Shown: positions 35,565-44,178 of the stretch, in pieces
How positions within the stretch are numbered: the stretch's first letter is position 1
Layout: the number at the start of each line of letters is the position of its first letter
Source: Helicobacter pametensis ATCC 51478
Lineage (GTDB): Bacteria > Campylobacterota > Campylobacteria > Campylobacterales > Helicobacteraceae
Reading direction: 5' to 3'
Length of the DNA stretch: 64,000 nt
Assembly (NCBI RefSeq): GCF_000518225.1
Contig: NZ_JADE01000010.1
Span: 1 to 64,000, forward strand
Program-made: the position numbers and the translations under genes
The notes under the pieces: model-generated
What the model was told of the DNA's origin: nothing
Database searches by the model: none
What the model saw: the letters and a program-made list of their open reading frames with translations, nothing else

Positions 35565-36465
35565 GATCTTTATTAGCATTGTTGATGAGAAGGGTAGCAA
35601 ACAGTTTGCTCTCCATCAATTTGCCAAAAAGGTGGCACTTTATGCACTTTTGTCTCTCTTTGTCTTGGTGCTTGGAGGATCGTTTGTGATGATGTATTTG
35701 ATGAGTCAGATTCAAGAAGCTGATCTTATCAAAACCGATATGATTGAGAAATATCGCAGTATCTATCTCCAAAACAAAACTCTCAGAGAGCGTATCAGAG
35801 ATAAATCTTTGGAGCTGATTGATGTCAATAAGCGCGTGAATGATTTGGAGGAGATCATTGATTTTTCTAAAAATAATGACAAGATTTTGCAAGATGAGCC
35901 CATTACAATCCAGCTAGATTCTAGCGATAAGCTTTTTTTGTTGCAGATTATCCCCAATGGTCATCCATTGAAAATATTTACAAAAATACTTCCTACCAAA
36001 GAACGCCTCCATCCACTTAAAAATCAATATGGCATTGATTCGGGGATTGATTACCTTGTGCCATCTCATACTCCAGTCTATGCTACAGCAGATGGGATTA
36101 TCGAGCTAGCACGCCATAGCTCAAGTATCAAAGGGTATGGGCGACTAGTCAAGATCACTCATGCCTATGGCTTTGTATCAATGTATGGACATCTCTCCAA
36201 GGTGCTAGTGAAGAAGGGAGATTTTGTGCGCAAGGGACAGATGATTGGCTATTCTGGGCGGAGTGGTGCAAGTAACGGTGAGCGACTTTATTATGAGATT
36301 CGATTTTTGGGGAGCTATCAGGATGCGCTTGCTTTTGCCAAATGGGATAGAGAGCATTTTGATCAGATTTTTCAAGCAAGTAGCAAAATCCATTGGAATC
36401 GTCTTTTGTGGGCGATCCAAGATCTCAAGCAGCTCCAGTCTTATGTGGAGAGAGAGAAGCGTTAG
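35533..36465 (+). CDS. csd2: Csd2-type LytM/M23 domain protein lacking catalytic residues
   Basis: 310 residues: N-terminal membrane helix (ALYALLSLFVLVLGGSFVMMYLM), coiled-coil (about 60-115), and a LytM fold at the C-terminus. The zinc ligands are missing: the expected HxxxD segment reads GIDSGIDYL and the HxH motif reads GERLYYEIRF. It is therefore a pseudo-peptidase, as known for H. pylori Csd2 (HP1544), which pairs with active Csd1 to shape helical cells. GTG 35533 and TTG 35554 are both possible starts; both overlap folC. Confidence 0.88.
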   Translation: MKFWSIILNHKIFISIVDEKGSKQFALHQFAKKVALYALLSLFVLVLGGSFVMMYLMSQIQEADLIKTDMIEKYRSIYLQNKTLRERIRDKSLELIDVNKRVNDLEEIIDFSKNNDKILQDEPITIQLDSSDKLFLLQIIPNGHPLKIFTKILPTKERLHPLKNQYGIDSGIDYLVPSHTPVYATADGIIELARHSSSIKGYGRLVKITHAYGFVSMYGHLSKVLVKKGDFVRKGQMIGYSGRSGASNGERLYYEIRFLGSYQDALAFAKWDREHFDQIFQASSKIHWNRLLWAIQDLKQLQSYVEREKR

Positions 36466-37404
36466 ATGTTTGGCAATCATCTTGTGCTTGTTGTGACAGA
36501 TTCTAAAGGCAGTCGCTCTATCCGTGTGCGATCTGTGTTTAGGCGCATCTTTGTTTATTTGGTGCTTTTTTTGTTGAGCTTGATTGTGTTTTTTGTGATG
36601 TCTATCGGAGCTTTTAGGAGCGAGATTGAGATGATTGAGCGTGATAATATGAGTTTGAAAAAAGCTTATGAAAAGCTTTTGCAAAAAAATACATCTCTCA
36701 ATGACAAAATCAATCAGCGCACCGAAGAGATCGCTCTTGTAGGAGATAGGGTGGAATATCTAGAAGGTATGGTCGGAGTGCCCTCAGATAGTGAAGAATA
36801 TGAAAGGGTGGATTATGGATTGCAAGATCGGATTGATAATGCATCTTTGGCTGGAGTGCAAAAAGCATTTTTTATGAGATTTATCCCCAATGGTTATCCC
36901 ATGGATTACTACAGAAGGATTTCGGATTTTTTTGGGTATCGCATGCATCCTATCTTGCATCGTCGTCATTTACATGCAGGCATTGATTTTAGTGCTGAAA
37001 TTGGGACTCCTGTTTATGCCACAGCAGATGGTGTGGTAGAATTTGCCCGCAGTGGATTTAATGGGGGGTATGGACACATGGTCAAAATCGATCATTCCTT
37101 CGGATTTAAGACTTATTATGCACATCTTGATCGCTTAATTGTGAAGCGAGGAGATTTTGTGAAGAAAGGTCAAATCATTGCCTATAGTGGCAATTCTGGG
37201 AAGAGCACAGGTCCGCACTTACACTATGAAATAAGATTTTTGGGGGCTTATATCGATCCGAAGAATTTTTTGAACTGGAATATGAGAACTTTTGACTTAA
37301 TTTTTGAAAAGGAGAAAAATATACCATGGCAGTCTTTGTTGGAAACGATAAAAACCATGATGGATCAAATGGAGCAACCATCATCGCTGGAGGCACACGA
37401 ATAA
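36466..37404 (+). CDS. csd1: Csd1-type M23 peptidoglycan DD-endopeptidase
   Basis: 312 residues: membrane helix (IFVYLVLFLLSLIVFFVMS), coiled coil (about 60-105), then an intact M23/LytM domain with RRHLHAGIDFSAEIGTPVYATADG (first His and Asp ligands), KTYYAHLDRL and STGPHLHYEIRF (HxH). In H. pylori Csd1 trims peptide cross-links to give helical shape. Starts right after the csd2 stop. Its last 79 bases overlap ccmA. Confidence 0.93.
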   Translation: MFGNHLVLVVTDSKGSRSIRVRSVFRRIFVYLVLFLLSLIVFFVMSIGAFRSEIEMIERDNMSLKKAYEKLLQKNTSLNDKINQRTEEIALVGDRVEYLEGMVGVPSDSEEYERVDYGLQDRIDNASLAGVQKAFFMRFIPNGYPMDYYRRISDFFGYRMHPILHRRHLHAGIDFSAEIGTPVYATADGVVEFARSGFNGGYGHMVKIDHSFGFKTYYAHLDRLIVKRGDFVKKGQIIAYSGNSGKSTGPHLHYEIRFLGAYIDPKNFLNWNMRTFDLIFEKEKNIPWQSLLETIKTMMDQMEQPSSLEAHE

Positions 37405-37697
37405 CAGGAGAGATTCATATCCAATGTCATCTTCATATCGATGGAGAATTTGATGGTGTGATTCACTCAAGCAATACTGTCAATATCGGAAAAGATGGAA
37501 TCGTCAGAGGTGATGTGTTTGCTGAGAAGCTTGTCGTGAGTGGCCAAATGATCGGTAATGTCAAATCTAAAATTGTTGAGATTATGCCCTATGGCAAGAT
37601 TGATGGGAAGGTTAGTAGCCATGAGCTTGTGATCGAGCGCAAAGGAATTTTGACGGGTGAAAGTATTGTTGAAGATGGGGAGAGTGTGGTTTCTTAA
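37326..37697 (+). CDS. ccmA: CcmA bactofilin cell-shape protein
   Basis: 123 residues of the bactofilin fold: repeated beta-helix turns (GGTRITGEIHIQCHLHIDGEFDGVI, GKDGIVRGDVFAEKLVVSGQMIGNV). Bactofilins polymerise without nucleotide and organise the Csd peptidases at sites of curvature in H. pylori. The start ATG at 37326 is preceded by AAAAGGAGAAAAATATACC, and the gene overlaps csd1 by 79 bases in another frame. mfd starts at the last base of its stop codon. Confidence 0.93.
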   Translation: MAVFVGNDKNHDGSNGATIIAGGTRITGEIHIQCHLHIDGEFDGVIHSSNTVNIGKDGIVRGDVFAEKLVVSGQMIGNVKSKIVEIMPYGKIDGKVSSHELVIERKGILTGESIVEDGESVVS

Positions 37698-40600
37698 TGG
37701 TTGCTAGTACTTTATATAAGCTTGCTCTTGATTCTGCTCTTGATTTTGAGCTTTTGTTGTGCATGGATGGCAATGAAGCTCAAAATGCATTTGAAATGCT
37801 TGAGTATATGTATAAAAAAACAAAAATCAAACCTTTCTTGCTTCCTGAGTTTCGTGCCATGCAAGGGGATGATCTGCGATCTTTTTCTCAAGAGTTTCAT
37901 TTGCTTTGTGAGGGATTGAGAAATTTTTATCGCTTTGAGGGAGCAAAAATCTTGATTTCTCCTCTGATTAGTACAGTGTTCGCACTCCCAGCTCCCAAGC
38001 ATCTCCAAGGATTTTTGATCCATAAAGAGATGCAGTTGAGGCTTGAGGATTTTAAGAAGCAGATTTTGGATTATGGTTATGAGCCTGTGGAGCTTGTAGA
38101 ACTTGAGGGTGAGGTAAGCTTTCGTGGAGATATTGTGGATCTTTTTGTTCCCAATCAACCAAGGCCGATTCGAATCTCATTTTTTGATGAATGGATTGAG
38201 GATATTAGGGGATTTGAGTGTGAGACACAGTTATGCTCTGGGGATGAGATCATAGAAGTTGAGATCACTCCATCTTTGTTTGTAGTGGATCAACCAGAGG
38301 TGTTGCAAGAGAAAATTGGACAATTATCAAGTAATGTTTTGAGTGCTGATATTCAAAGTCTTGGATTTTGGGTTTTGCCAGATAAGATTTTGCTTCCCAG
38401 ACAGTATTCTACGCGTATAACTCTTGGAGCCAAAGAAGAGGCTATGGAGCTCTTTTCTTTTGGGGAGAAGTTGGATTTGGATGAGGAAGTTTTATCTAGT
38501 CTTGATGTATTGCCTCATTTTGAGGGGTATAGTGATATTTTATTTGATCCCAAAAGTCTTGCATCCATCCTCAAAGCTCATGCAAGCAAAACAATCACAC
38601 TGCTTGCCCAGCAAGAATCTTATTTTGAGCATTTGGCATATTCCCTAGATTTAGAAGGTGTTTGCTGCAAGCAATCTAGTGCATTTGTCAATATCTTGAC
38701 ACCCAATGAGGTGATCCTCTCACTCAATCAACCCATCCCCAAAAAGAAAAAGCGCAAACCCAAAATCTTGCTTGATGAGTTGAGTGTGGGTGAATATGTG
38801 GTGCATAGCGAGTATGGTGTCGGAGTGTTTAGGGGGATTGAGCAAACTGAAATTTTGGGAAGTGTAAGGGACTTTATTCGCATTGATTATCAGGGCGAGG
38901 ATCGCTTACTGCTTCCTGTAGAGAATCTACACTTGATCGATCGTTATATTGCAAACTCTGGTGGAGTGCCAATGATTGATCGCTTGGGCAAAGGAAGTTT
39001 TGCCAAACTCAAAGAAAAAGTGCGATCAAAGCTTCTTGAGCTGGCATCAGGGATTGTTGCTTTGGCTGCTAAGCGGGATTTGCTTGAGGGGCATAGGATT
39101 GATTGCGATTTGGAAGAGATTGTATTGTTTCAAAAGCAATGCCCTTTTGCACTCACGCTAGATCAAGAAAAGAGTATTCAAGAAATTTTTGCAGATCTCA
39201 AAAGTGGAAAAGTGATGGATCGCCTACTTTCTGGTGATGTCGGCTTTGGCAAAACAGAGGTGGCGATGAATGCACTTTTTGCAACTTGCAAAAATGGTTT
39301 GCAAGGCGTTTTGATCGCCCCAACGACGCTTTTGAGCTTACAGCATTTTAAAAGTTTGAGTCAGCGATTTGAGGGCTTTGGTGTGCGTTTGGCGCGTCTT
39401 GATGGAAGTATCAAAAACAAAACTGAAGTATTGAACAATATTGCTGAGGGTCGCGTTGATATTGTGGTTGGGACACATAGTATTTTGGGAGCAACATTCA
39501 AAAATCTTGGACTTGTTGTGGTGGATGAAGAGCATAAATTTGGTGTGAAACAAAAAGAAAAGATCAAAGAATTAAGCCAAAATGTGCATCTATTGTGTAT
39601 GTCTGCTACCCCAATCCCAAGAACACTCAATATGGCACTCTCTCAGATCAAGGGGATGAGCACCTTGCTCACACCTCCTAGGGAGAGAGAAGGGGTGAGA
39701 ACTTTTGTCAAAGTCTATCAGGATGCATTGATCAAGGAGGTGATCAGTCGTGAGCTAAGGCGTGGGGGTCAGATCTTTTTCATCCACAATCATATCTCTA
39801 GCATTGATTCTAAAAAGAATGATTTGCTAGAGCTCTTGCCTCATTTGAGAATCGCAATTTTGCACTCTCAGATCCCCAGTGTGCAGAGTGAGAAGATCAT
39901 GCAGGAGTTTGCAGAGAAAAAATATGATCTCCTGCTTTGCACATCCATTGTGGAATCAGGGATTCATCTAAGCAATGCCAATACAATGGTCGTAGAGAGT
40001 GCAGATCGATTTGGGATTGCTGATTTGCATCAATTAAGAGGGAGAGTGGGAAGAGGAGATAAAGAGGGGTTTTGTTATTTTTTGATTGAAGACAAAGAAA
40101 AGCTCACTCCAGAGGCTCTTAAAAGATTGAATGCACTAGAGAAAAATTCTTATCTTGGAAGTGGGGCAAGCTTGGCTTACCATGATTTGGAGATCAGGGG
40201 TGGAGGGAATCTTTTGGGTGAGGCACAAAGTGGGCATATCAAAAACATCGGCTATAGTCTTTATTTGCGTATGTTGGAGGATTGCATCCATTCTCTTAGC
40301 GGTCAATCCAAGCTTACTCAAGAGAGCGTTGATCTCAAGCTCAATGTCAGCGCTTATCTCAATCCGGAATTGATCGGGGAGGATCGGTTGAGGCTCGAGC
40401 TTTATCGACGCCTATCTTTGTGCAAAGATTCTGAATCTGTGTTTAAAATCCAAGCAGAGATCGAGGATCGTTTCGGAAAAATTGATGTTATGACAAAGCA
40501 ATTTTTAGATTTGATCTTGATCAAGGTTTTGGGAAGAGAATGTCAGATCAAGACGATTTCAAATTATGGACAAAACATCTCTTTGGTGCTTCAAAATGGA

Positions 40601-40699
40601 GAGAAAGAAACTCTTAGGGCGGCAAGCAAAGATGATGATGATGTTTTGGCGTGTATTTTGCAAGAATTGCGCAACAAAGTCAAAAAGCTAGAGGGCTAG
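37697..40699 (+). CDS. mfd: Transcription-repair coupling factor Mfd
   Basis: 1000 residues, slightly shorter than E. coli Mfd (1148). UvrB-like N-terminal part (VSFRGDIVDLFVP), RNA polymerase-interacting domain (LSVGEYVVHSEYGVGVFRGIEQ), helicase core with Walker A SGDVGFGKTEVAMNA, DEEHKFG and MSATPIPRTLNMALSQI, and C-terminal TRCF domain. It removes stalled polymerase and recruits UvrA. Last gene of the long plus-strand run that begins at addA. The 38 bases to motB are non-coding. Confidence 0.96.
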   Translation: MVASTLYKLALDSALDFELLLCMDGNEAQNAFEMLEYMYKKTKIKPFLLPEFRAMQGDDLRSFSQEFHLLCEGLRNFYRFEGAKILISPLISTVFALPAPKHLQGFLIHKEMQLRLEDFKKQILDYGYEPVELVELEGEVSFRGDIVDLFVPNQPRPIRISFFDEWIEDIRGFECETQLCSGDEIIEVEITPSLFVVDQPEVLQEKIGQLSSNVLSADIQSLGFWVLPDKILLPRQYSTRITLGAKEEAMELFSFGEKLDLDEEVLSSLDVLPHFEGYSDILFDPKSLASILKAHASKTITLLAQQESYFEHLAYSLDLEGVCCKQSSAFVNILTPNEVILSLNQPIPKKKKRKPKILLDELSVGEYVVHSEYGVGVFRGIEQTEILGSVRDFIRIDYQGEDRLLLPVENLHLIDRYIANSGGVPMIDRLGKGSFAKLKEKVRSKLLELASGIVALAAKRDLLEGHRIDCDLEEIVLFQKQCPFALTLDQEKSIQEIFADLKSGKVMDRLLSGDVGFGKTEVAMNALFATCKNGLQGVLIAPTTLLSLQHFKSLSQRFEGFGVRLARLDGSIKNKTEVLNNIAEGRVDIVVGTHSILGATFKNLGLVVVDEEHKFGVKQKEKIKELSQNVHLLCMSATPIPRTLNMALSQIKGMSTLLTPPREREGVRTFVKVYQDALIKEVISRELRRGGQIFFIHNHISSIDSKKNDLLELLPHLRIAILHSQIPSVQSEKIMQEFAEKKYDLLLCTSIVESGIHLSNANTMVVESADRFGIADLHQLRGRVGRGDKEGFCYFLIEDKEKLTPEALKRLNALEKNSYLGSGASLAYHDLEIRGGGNLLGEAQSGHIKNIGYSLYLRMLEDCIHSLSGQSKLTQESVDLKLNVSAYLNPELIGEDRLRLELYRRLSLCKDSESVFKIQAEIEDRFGKIDVMTKQFLDLILIKVLGRECQIKTISNYGQNISLVLQNGEKETLRAASKDDDDVLACILQELRNKVKKLEG

Positions 40700-40737
40700 A
40701 GGCTATATAATCTCGTAAGCTAGCCCCCTTTGGTGGG

Positions 40738-41493
40738 TTACATCCCTTTGAGTAGATTTTTGGCTTGTTGGCTTTGCTGCTCGCTTACAAAAAAATAGAT
40801 TTCGACACGATTAGTTTTTGCCAATCGTTCTTCTTCATTTTTTGCCTCAATTGGCTTGCCAAATCTTCCTTGAGAGGAGAAGAAAATCTGTTGTGGATTG
40901 ATTCCTTTTTGGATGAGAGTATTCATCACAAATAAGGCTCGTGCAGAGGCTAGCTCATAATCTGTTTTATAGGGTGTTTTGGTGATATTTGGATTATTGG
41001 CAAAGCCTCTGATATCGATTCTGATTCCTTGAGGTAGGCGTTTGATGATCTCTACAATTCGTTGCAAGAACAAAAGAGAATCTTTGTCTTCAAGCTTATC
41101 AGAATTGATAGGGAATAGAATGTTTGTCGGGAGTTTGAGCACAACTCCTTCTTCAACTTGTTCAAGGATACCTCCCTGCTGAATTTTACCCGCAAGAGAC
41201 TCTTCAGATTGTTGCTTGAAGATATCTCCTCCATCTTGCTGTTCGCGCATATCTTCTAGTCCATCTTCTGGGTTTGGAGCGATAGGAAGGATGGGTTGAG
41301 CCTGCTCTGGTTTGGGGGCATAATCAAAAATTTTTACAAACTCTTCTTTGAGGGCTTTGATTTTTTCTGTGTTTTGCGCAGAGATTGCGTATAGGGCGAT
41401 AAAAAGTGCGAGCAGCAATGAGAGAAAATCAGCATAAGGGACAGCCCATTTCTCTCCTGCTGGACACTCAGGACACTTCTTTTTCTTTGCCAT
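40738..41493 (-). CDS. motB: Flagellar motor stator protein MotB
   Basis: 251 residues. Single membrane helix with the proton-binding Asp in AVPYADFLSLLLALFIALYAIS, a linker, and an OmpA-like peptidoglycan-binding domain (LPTNILFPINSDKLEDKDSLLF, IDIRGFANNP, YELASARALFVMNTL). Anchors the stator to the cell wall. motA lies 8 bases upstream; HP0815-HP0816 order. Confidence 0.96.
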   Translation of the reverse strand: MAKKKKCPECPAGEKWAVPYADFLSLLLALFIALYAISAQNTEKIKALKEEFVKIFDYAPKPEQAQPILPIAPNPEDGLEDMREQQDGGDIFKQQSEESLAGKIQQGGILEQVEEGVVLKLPTNILFPINSDKLEDKDSLLFLQRIVEIIKRLPQGIRIDIRGFANNPNITKTPYKTDYELASARALFVMNTLIQKGINPQQIFFSSQGRFGKPIEAKNEEERLAKTNRVEIYFFVSEQQSQQAKNLLKGM

Positions 41494-41501
41494 AACTAAT
41501 C

Positions 41502-42272
41502 CTAGTTAAATTGAGAGATCTTAGGTTGGCTAGGATCTAGGAAACCAAAGAGTTTGGCTTCAAGATTTCTTGGATTATCCCCATTGGCAATCCCAATCAC
41601 TCCTTCTAAGATCATAGTCTTTTCTTTGATGATGTCCTTGCTTTTGGCAATCATCTTATTGCCCCATGGTGTAAAAATCGCGTATGCTCCCATGATTCCT
41701 GTTACTGTCGCTGTGAAAGCTCCAGCGATCCCTGCTGCCATCTTGGCAGGATTATCAAGGAGTTGAAGGGCTAGCATCAATCCAAATACAGCACCTACAA
41801 GTCCAAATACAGGACAAGATTCACCAGCCAAAATCCAATAATGACCCGCTCCATGGTAATACTCTTCAATCTGCTCAATTTGAATCTCCATATCTTCTTT
41901 AACAGAGTGTGCATCTCGCCCATCAATGATCATGCTCAGCGCCTCTCTCATAAAATCATCATCAAGCTGAGCGACACGAGATTCTAGAGCCAAAACCCCA
42001 TCTTTTCTTGCAAGAGTTGAAAACTCAACAAGAAGCTTGATTTTCTCAGGAATATCCACAGGTGATGCAGCAAATACGGTTTTAAGTTCTTTATATCCTG
42101 CTTTGATGTACTTTGAGTTTGTCCCAGTCATTGCAGAAAATAATGCTGTAGGAATCACAATTAGAATCGAACTAAGATGGATAACATGCAGAGGATTCCC
42201 TCCCTCCAAGATATCACCCACAGAGATACTGGTCACAGCCAAAATCATGCCCAAAATCGTTGATAAATCCAT
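41502..42272 (-). CDS. motA: Flagellar motor stator protein MotA
   Basis: 256 residues with four membrane helices, a cytoplasmic loop with DGVLALESRVAQ and the torque-generating region, and AGESCPVFGLVGAVFGLMLAL plus ATVTGIMGAYAIFTPWGNKM in the C-terminal helices. TAGAAT on the minus strand (plus 42318-42323) is a possible -10 box. Forms the proton channel with MotB. Confidence 0.96.
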   Translation of the reverse strand: MDLSTILGMILAVTSISVGDILEGGNPLHVIHLSSILIVIPTALFSAMTGTNSKYIKAGYKELKTVFAASPVDIPEKIKLLVEFSTLARKDGVLALESRVAQLDDDFMREALSMIIDGRDAHSVKEDMEIQIEQIEEYYHGAGHYWILAGESCPVFGLVGAVFGLMLALQLLDNPAKMAAGIAGAFTATVTGIMGAYAIFTPWGNKMIAKSKDIIKEKTMILEGVIGIANGDNPRNLEAKLFGFLDPSQPKISQFN

Positions 42273-42320
42273 TTTTCCTCTTTGTGCAAAACTTAATTTT
42301 TGGAAGCTAAACCACTAATT

Positions 42321-42746
42321 CTACCTTAAAGAATTCCCAAGAATTTCAATTCTTTCTTCTCTTGTGTGGTTGTGGCTGATACGATAGGAAGCAAGATTGA
42401 TTCCATATTGCAAAGAAATGATCAAGAAACTCAATTCTTCAAAGTATGCAAAGCGCAAATCTTCTTTTGAGGGGATGGGAGGAGAGGAAGGGTGGGAGTG
42501 ATAGATGCCAATGATTTGGAGATTTTGAGATTTGCAGTGATGAAAAACTTGGAGTTGCTCCTGTGGTACAAAGGCAAAATGGGTTTGGGGAAAGGAGTGG
42601 GCATTGCGCATCGGATAAATAGAATTAAGGATGTTTTGGTTTTGTTGAGAGTATCCAAGTAAGTATCCACAGCACTCTAGTTTGGAATCTTTTGTCGCAT
42701 GTTCTAGGAGTGCTTGGTAGTGTTGTGTGGAGAGTTTTAGACACAT
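42321..42746 (-). CDS. JAMM/MPN-domain metallopeptidase (Mec-like)
   Basis: 141 residues. Complete JAMM zinc motif: Glu in KLECCGYLLGY and HSHPSSPPIPSKED (HxHPx7SxxD). Related bacterial proteins such as Mec cleave or process ubiquitin-like sulphur carriers used by ThiF-type enzymes. The overlapping gene directly upstream is ThiF-like, supporting such a pair. I choose ATG 42746 (MCLKLSTQHY), which overlaps the thiF end by 10 bases; longer starts lie well within thiF. H. pylori has thiF here but no JAMM gene that I know of. No small ubiquitin-like carrier gene is adjacent. Confidence 0.85.
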   Translation of the reverse strand: MCLKLSTQHYQALLEHATKDSKLECCGYLLGYSQQNQNILNSIYPMRNAHSFPQTHFAFVPQEQLQVFHHCKSQNLQIIGIYHSHPSSPPIPSKEDLRFAYFEELSFLIISLQYGINLASYRISHNHTREERIEILGNSLR

Positions 42747-43510
42747 GAGATTTTGCGTATATCTTTGATGCCATTTTTGCCACATACGGGGCAATTTGGA
42801 TTTTTTGAGATTTTGAGCTTGGAGAAATGCATCGAAGAGATATCGATACTGAGAATAGAATCAATCAATGGTTTTCCCACACCTGTAAAGAATTTCAATA
42901 CCTCACTTGCAGCAATTGATCCCAAAAGTCCAGTGATAGAGGCAAATAATCCATTTTTATAAAGTTGCATACTGCTAGGAGGAGTAGGGAAGATGCAGCC
43001 AAGGCAAGCGCTTGTGTGTGGGATCACACTCATAATCTGACCACAATAGCGCATCACACCAGCATGAATAAAGGGTTTGTTTTCCAAGACACAGGCATCG
43101 TTGATGAGAAATTTGGAGACAAAGTTATCTGTGGCATCCAAGATCAAATCATAATCTCTGATCATCTCTCTTGCATTGCTCAAATCAAAACGCTTGGGAT
43201 AAGTTTGGACTTGAATGTCTGGATTGAGGGCAAGCATCCTTGCCTTGGCACATTCAACCTTGGATTTTCCGATATCATCGGTTTGATAGATGACTTGGCG
43301 ATGCAGATTGCTAATATCCACAACATCATCATCCATCACTCCAATCATCCCGATTCCAGCTCCAGCAAGATACAGAGCATTGGGTGTTGCAAGGGCTCCT
43401 GATCCAATGATGAGTACACGCGCATTTTTGAGTTTTTCTTGTCCTTCTTCGCCGACTTCTTCTAGCATGAGGTGGCGAGAATAGCGAGCTTTTTCTTCAC
43501 TTGTTAGCAT
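42737..43510 (-). CDS. thiF: ThiF/MoeB-family E1-like adenylyltransferase
   Basis: 257 residues. Nucleotide site GSGALATPNALYLAGAGIGMIGV with the conserved DDDVVDISNLHRQVIY, DATDNFVSKFLINDACV, and zinc-binding Cys pairs CLGC and CPVC. Such enzymes adenylate the C-terminus of ThiS/MoaD-like carriers, which are then thiocarboxylated for thiamine or molybdopterin synthesis. Which carrier it serves is unclear. Located as H. pylori HP0814 next to motA and a metallohydrolase. Followed by the overlapping JAMM gene. Confidence 0.9.
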   Translation of the reverse strand: MLTSEEKARYSRHLMLEEVGEEGQEKLKNARVLIIGSGALATPNALYLAGAGIGMIGVMDDDVVDISNLHRQVIYQTDDIGKSKVECAKARMLALNPDIQVQTYPKRFDLSNAREMIRDYDLILDATDNFVSKFLINDACVLENKPFIHAGVMRYCGQIMSVIPHTSACLGCIFPTPPSSMQLYKNGLFASITGLLGSIAASEVLKFFTGVGKPLIDSILSIDISSMHFSKLKISKNPNCPVCGKNGIKDIRKISCV

Positions 43511-43519
43511 TTCCTCTCC

Positions 43520-44122
43520 TTATCTTGTCCTTTCAATCCAAAAATCAATGTGACGCTGCTCTTCTGTGACTTCTGTATCCTCTCCATGCCCAGGATGAAT
43601 GGGAAGGTTGGGTGAGAAGGTTTTGAATCTTTGAAGAGATTCTCTCATATCAGCAGGATTGGAATACTCAAAATCACTTCGCCCAATACAATGATAGAAA
43701 ATAAAATCTCCACTGAAGAGATGGTGATTGACCTCGATCATGCAACACCCTGGTGTGTGTCCTGCAAAAAGTAAAAATCTCACATTGAAATCTTGGAATT
43801 TCAGCTCATTTTCGATCCCTTCAAGCTTGAGATCTGGGGAGGATGGGGTAAGTCCCAAGCCAAAGCAATCGCCCTCAAGCATAAAAGCATCATTTGCATG
43901 ACAAATTAGAGGGATATGAGGAAAAAGTGATTTGACTTTGGCATTGTCCCAAATGTGATCAAAATGTCCATGTGTGCAAAGAAGTGCTAGGGGGTTTTTG
44001 CATTCTTGCTTGATCCAACGATGCGCACCCATACCCGCGTCGATGATAAGCTCTCCACATTCCATTTTGAGGATATAGCAGTTGGTCTGATAGTCTCCAA
44101 ATGGTTTTTTGAGAATCTCCAT
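43520..44122 (-). CDS. Metallo-beta-lactamase-fold hydrolase (glyoxalase II-like)
   Basis: 200 residues with the metal motifs THGHFDHIWD (HxHxDH), FAGHTPGCCMIE, LFSGDFIFYHCIGR and IHPGHGEDTEV. This matches YcbL/glyoxalase II-like hydrolases; the natural substrate is not known. H. pylori HP0813 has the same position beside thiF. It starts the minus-strand group and is divergent from argD; the 56-base gap holds both promoters. Confidence 0.92.
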   Translation of the reverse strand: MEILKKPFGDYQTNCYILKMECGELIIDAGMGAHRWIKQECKNPLALLCTHGHFDHIWDNAKVKSLFPHIPLICHANDAFMLEGDCFGLGLTPSSPDLKLEGIENELKFQDFNVRFLLFAGHTPGCCMIEVNHHLFSGDFIFYHCIGRSDFEYSNPADMRESLQRFKTFSPNLPIHPGHGEDTEVTEEQRHIDFWIERTR

Positions 44123-44178
44123 TGCTTTCCTTTGAGATAAAATTTTTGGATTATATTAGCAAACCAAGGAGTTGAGCG

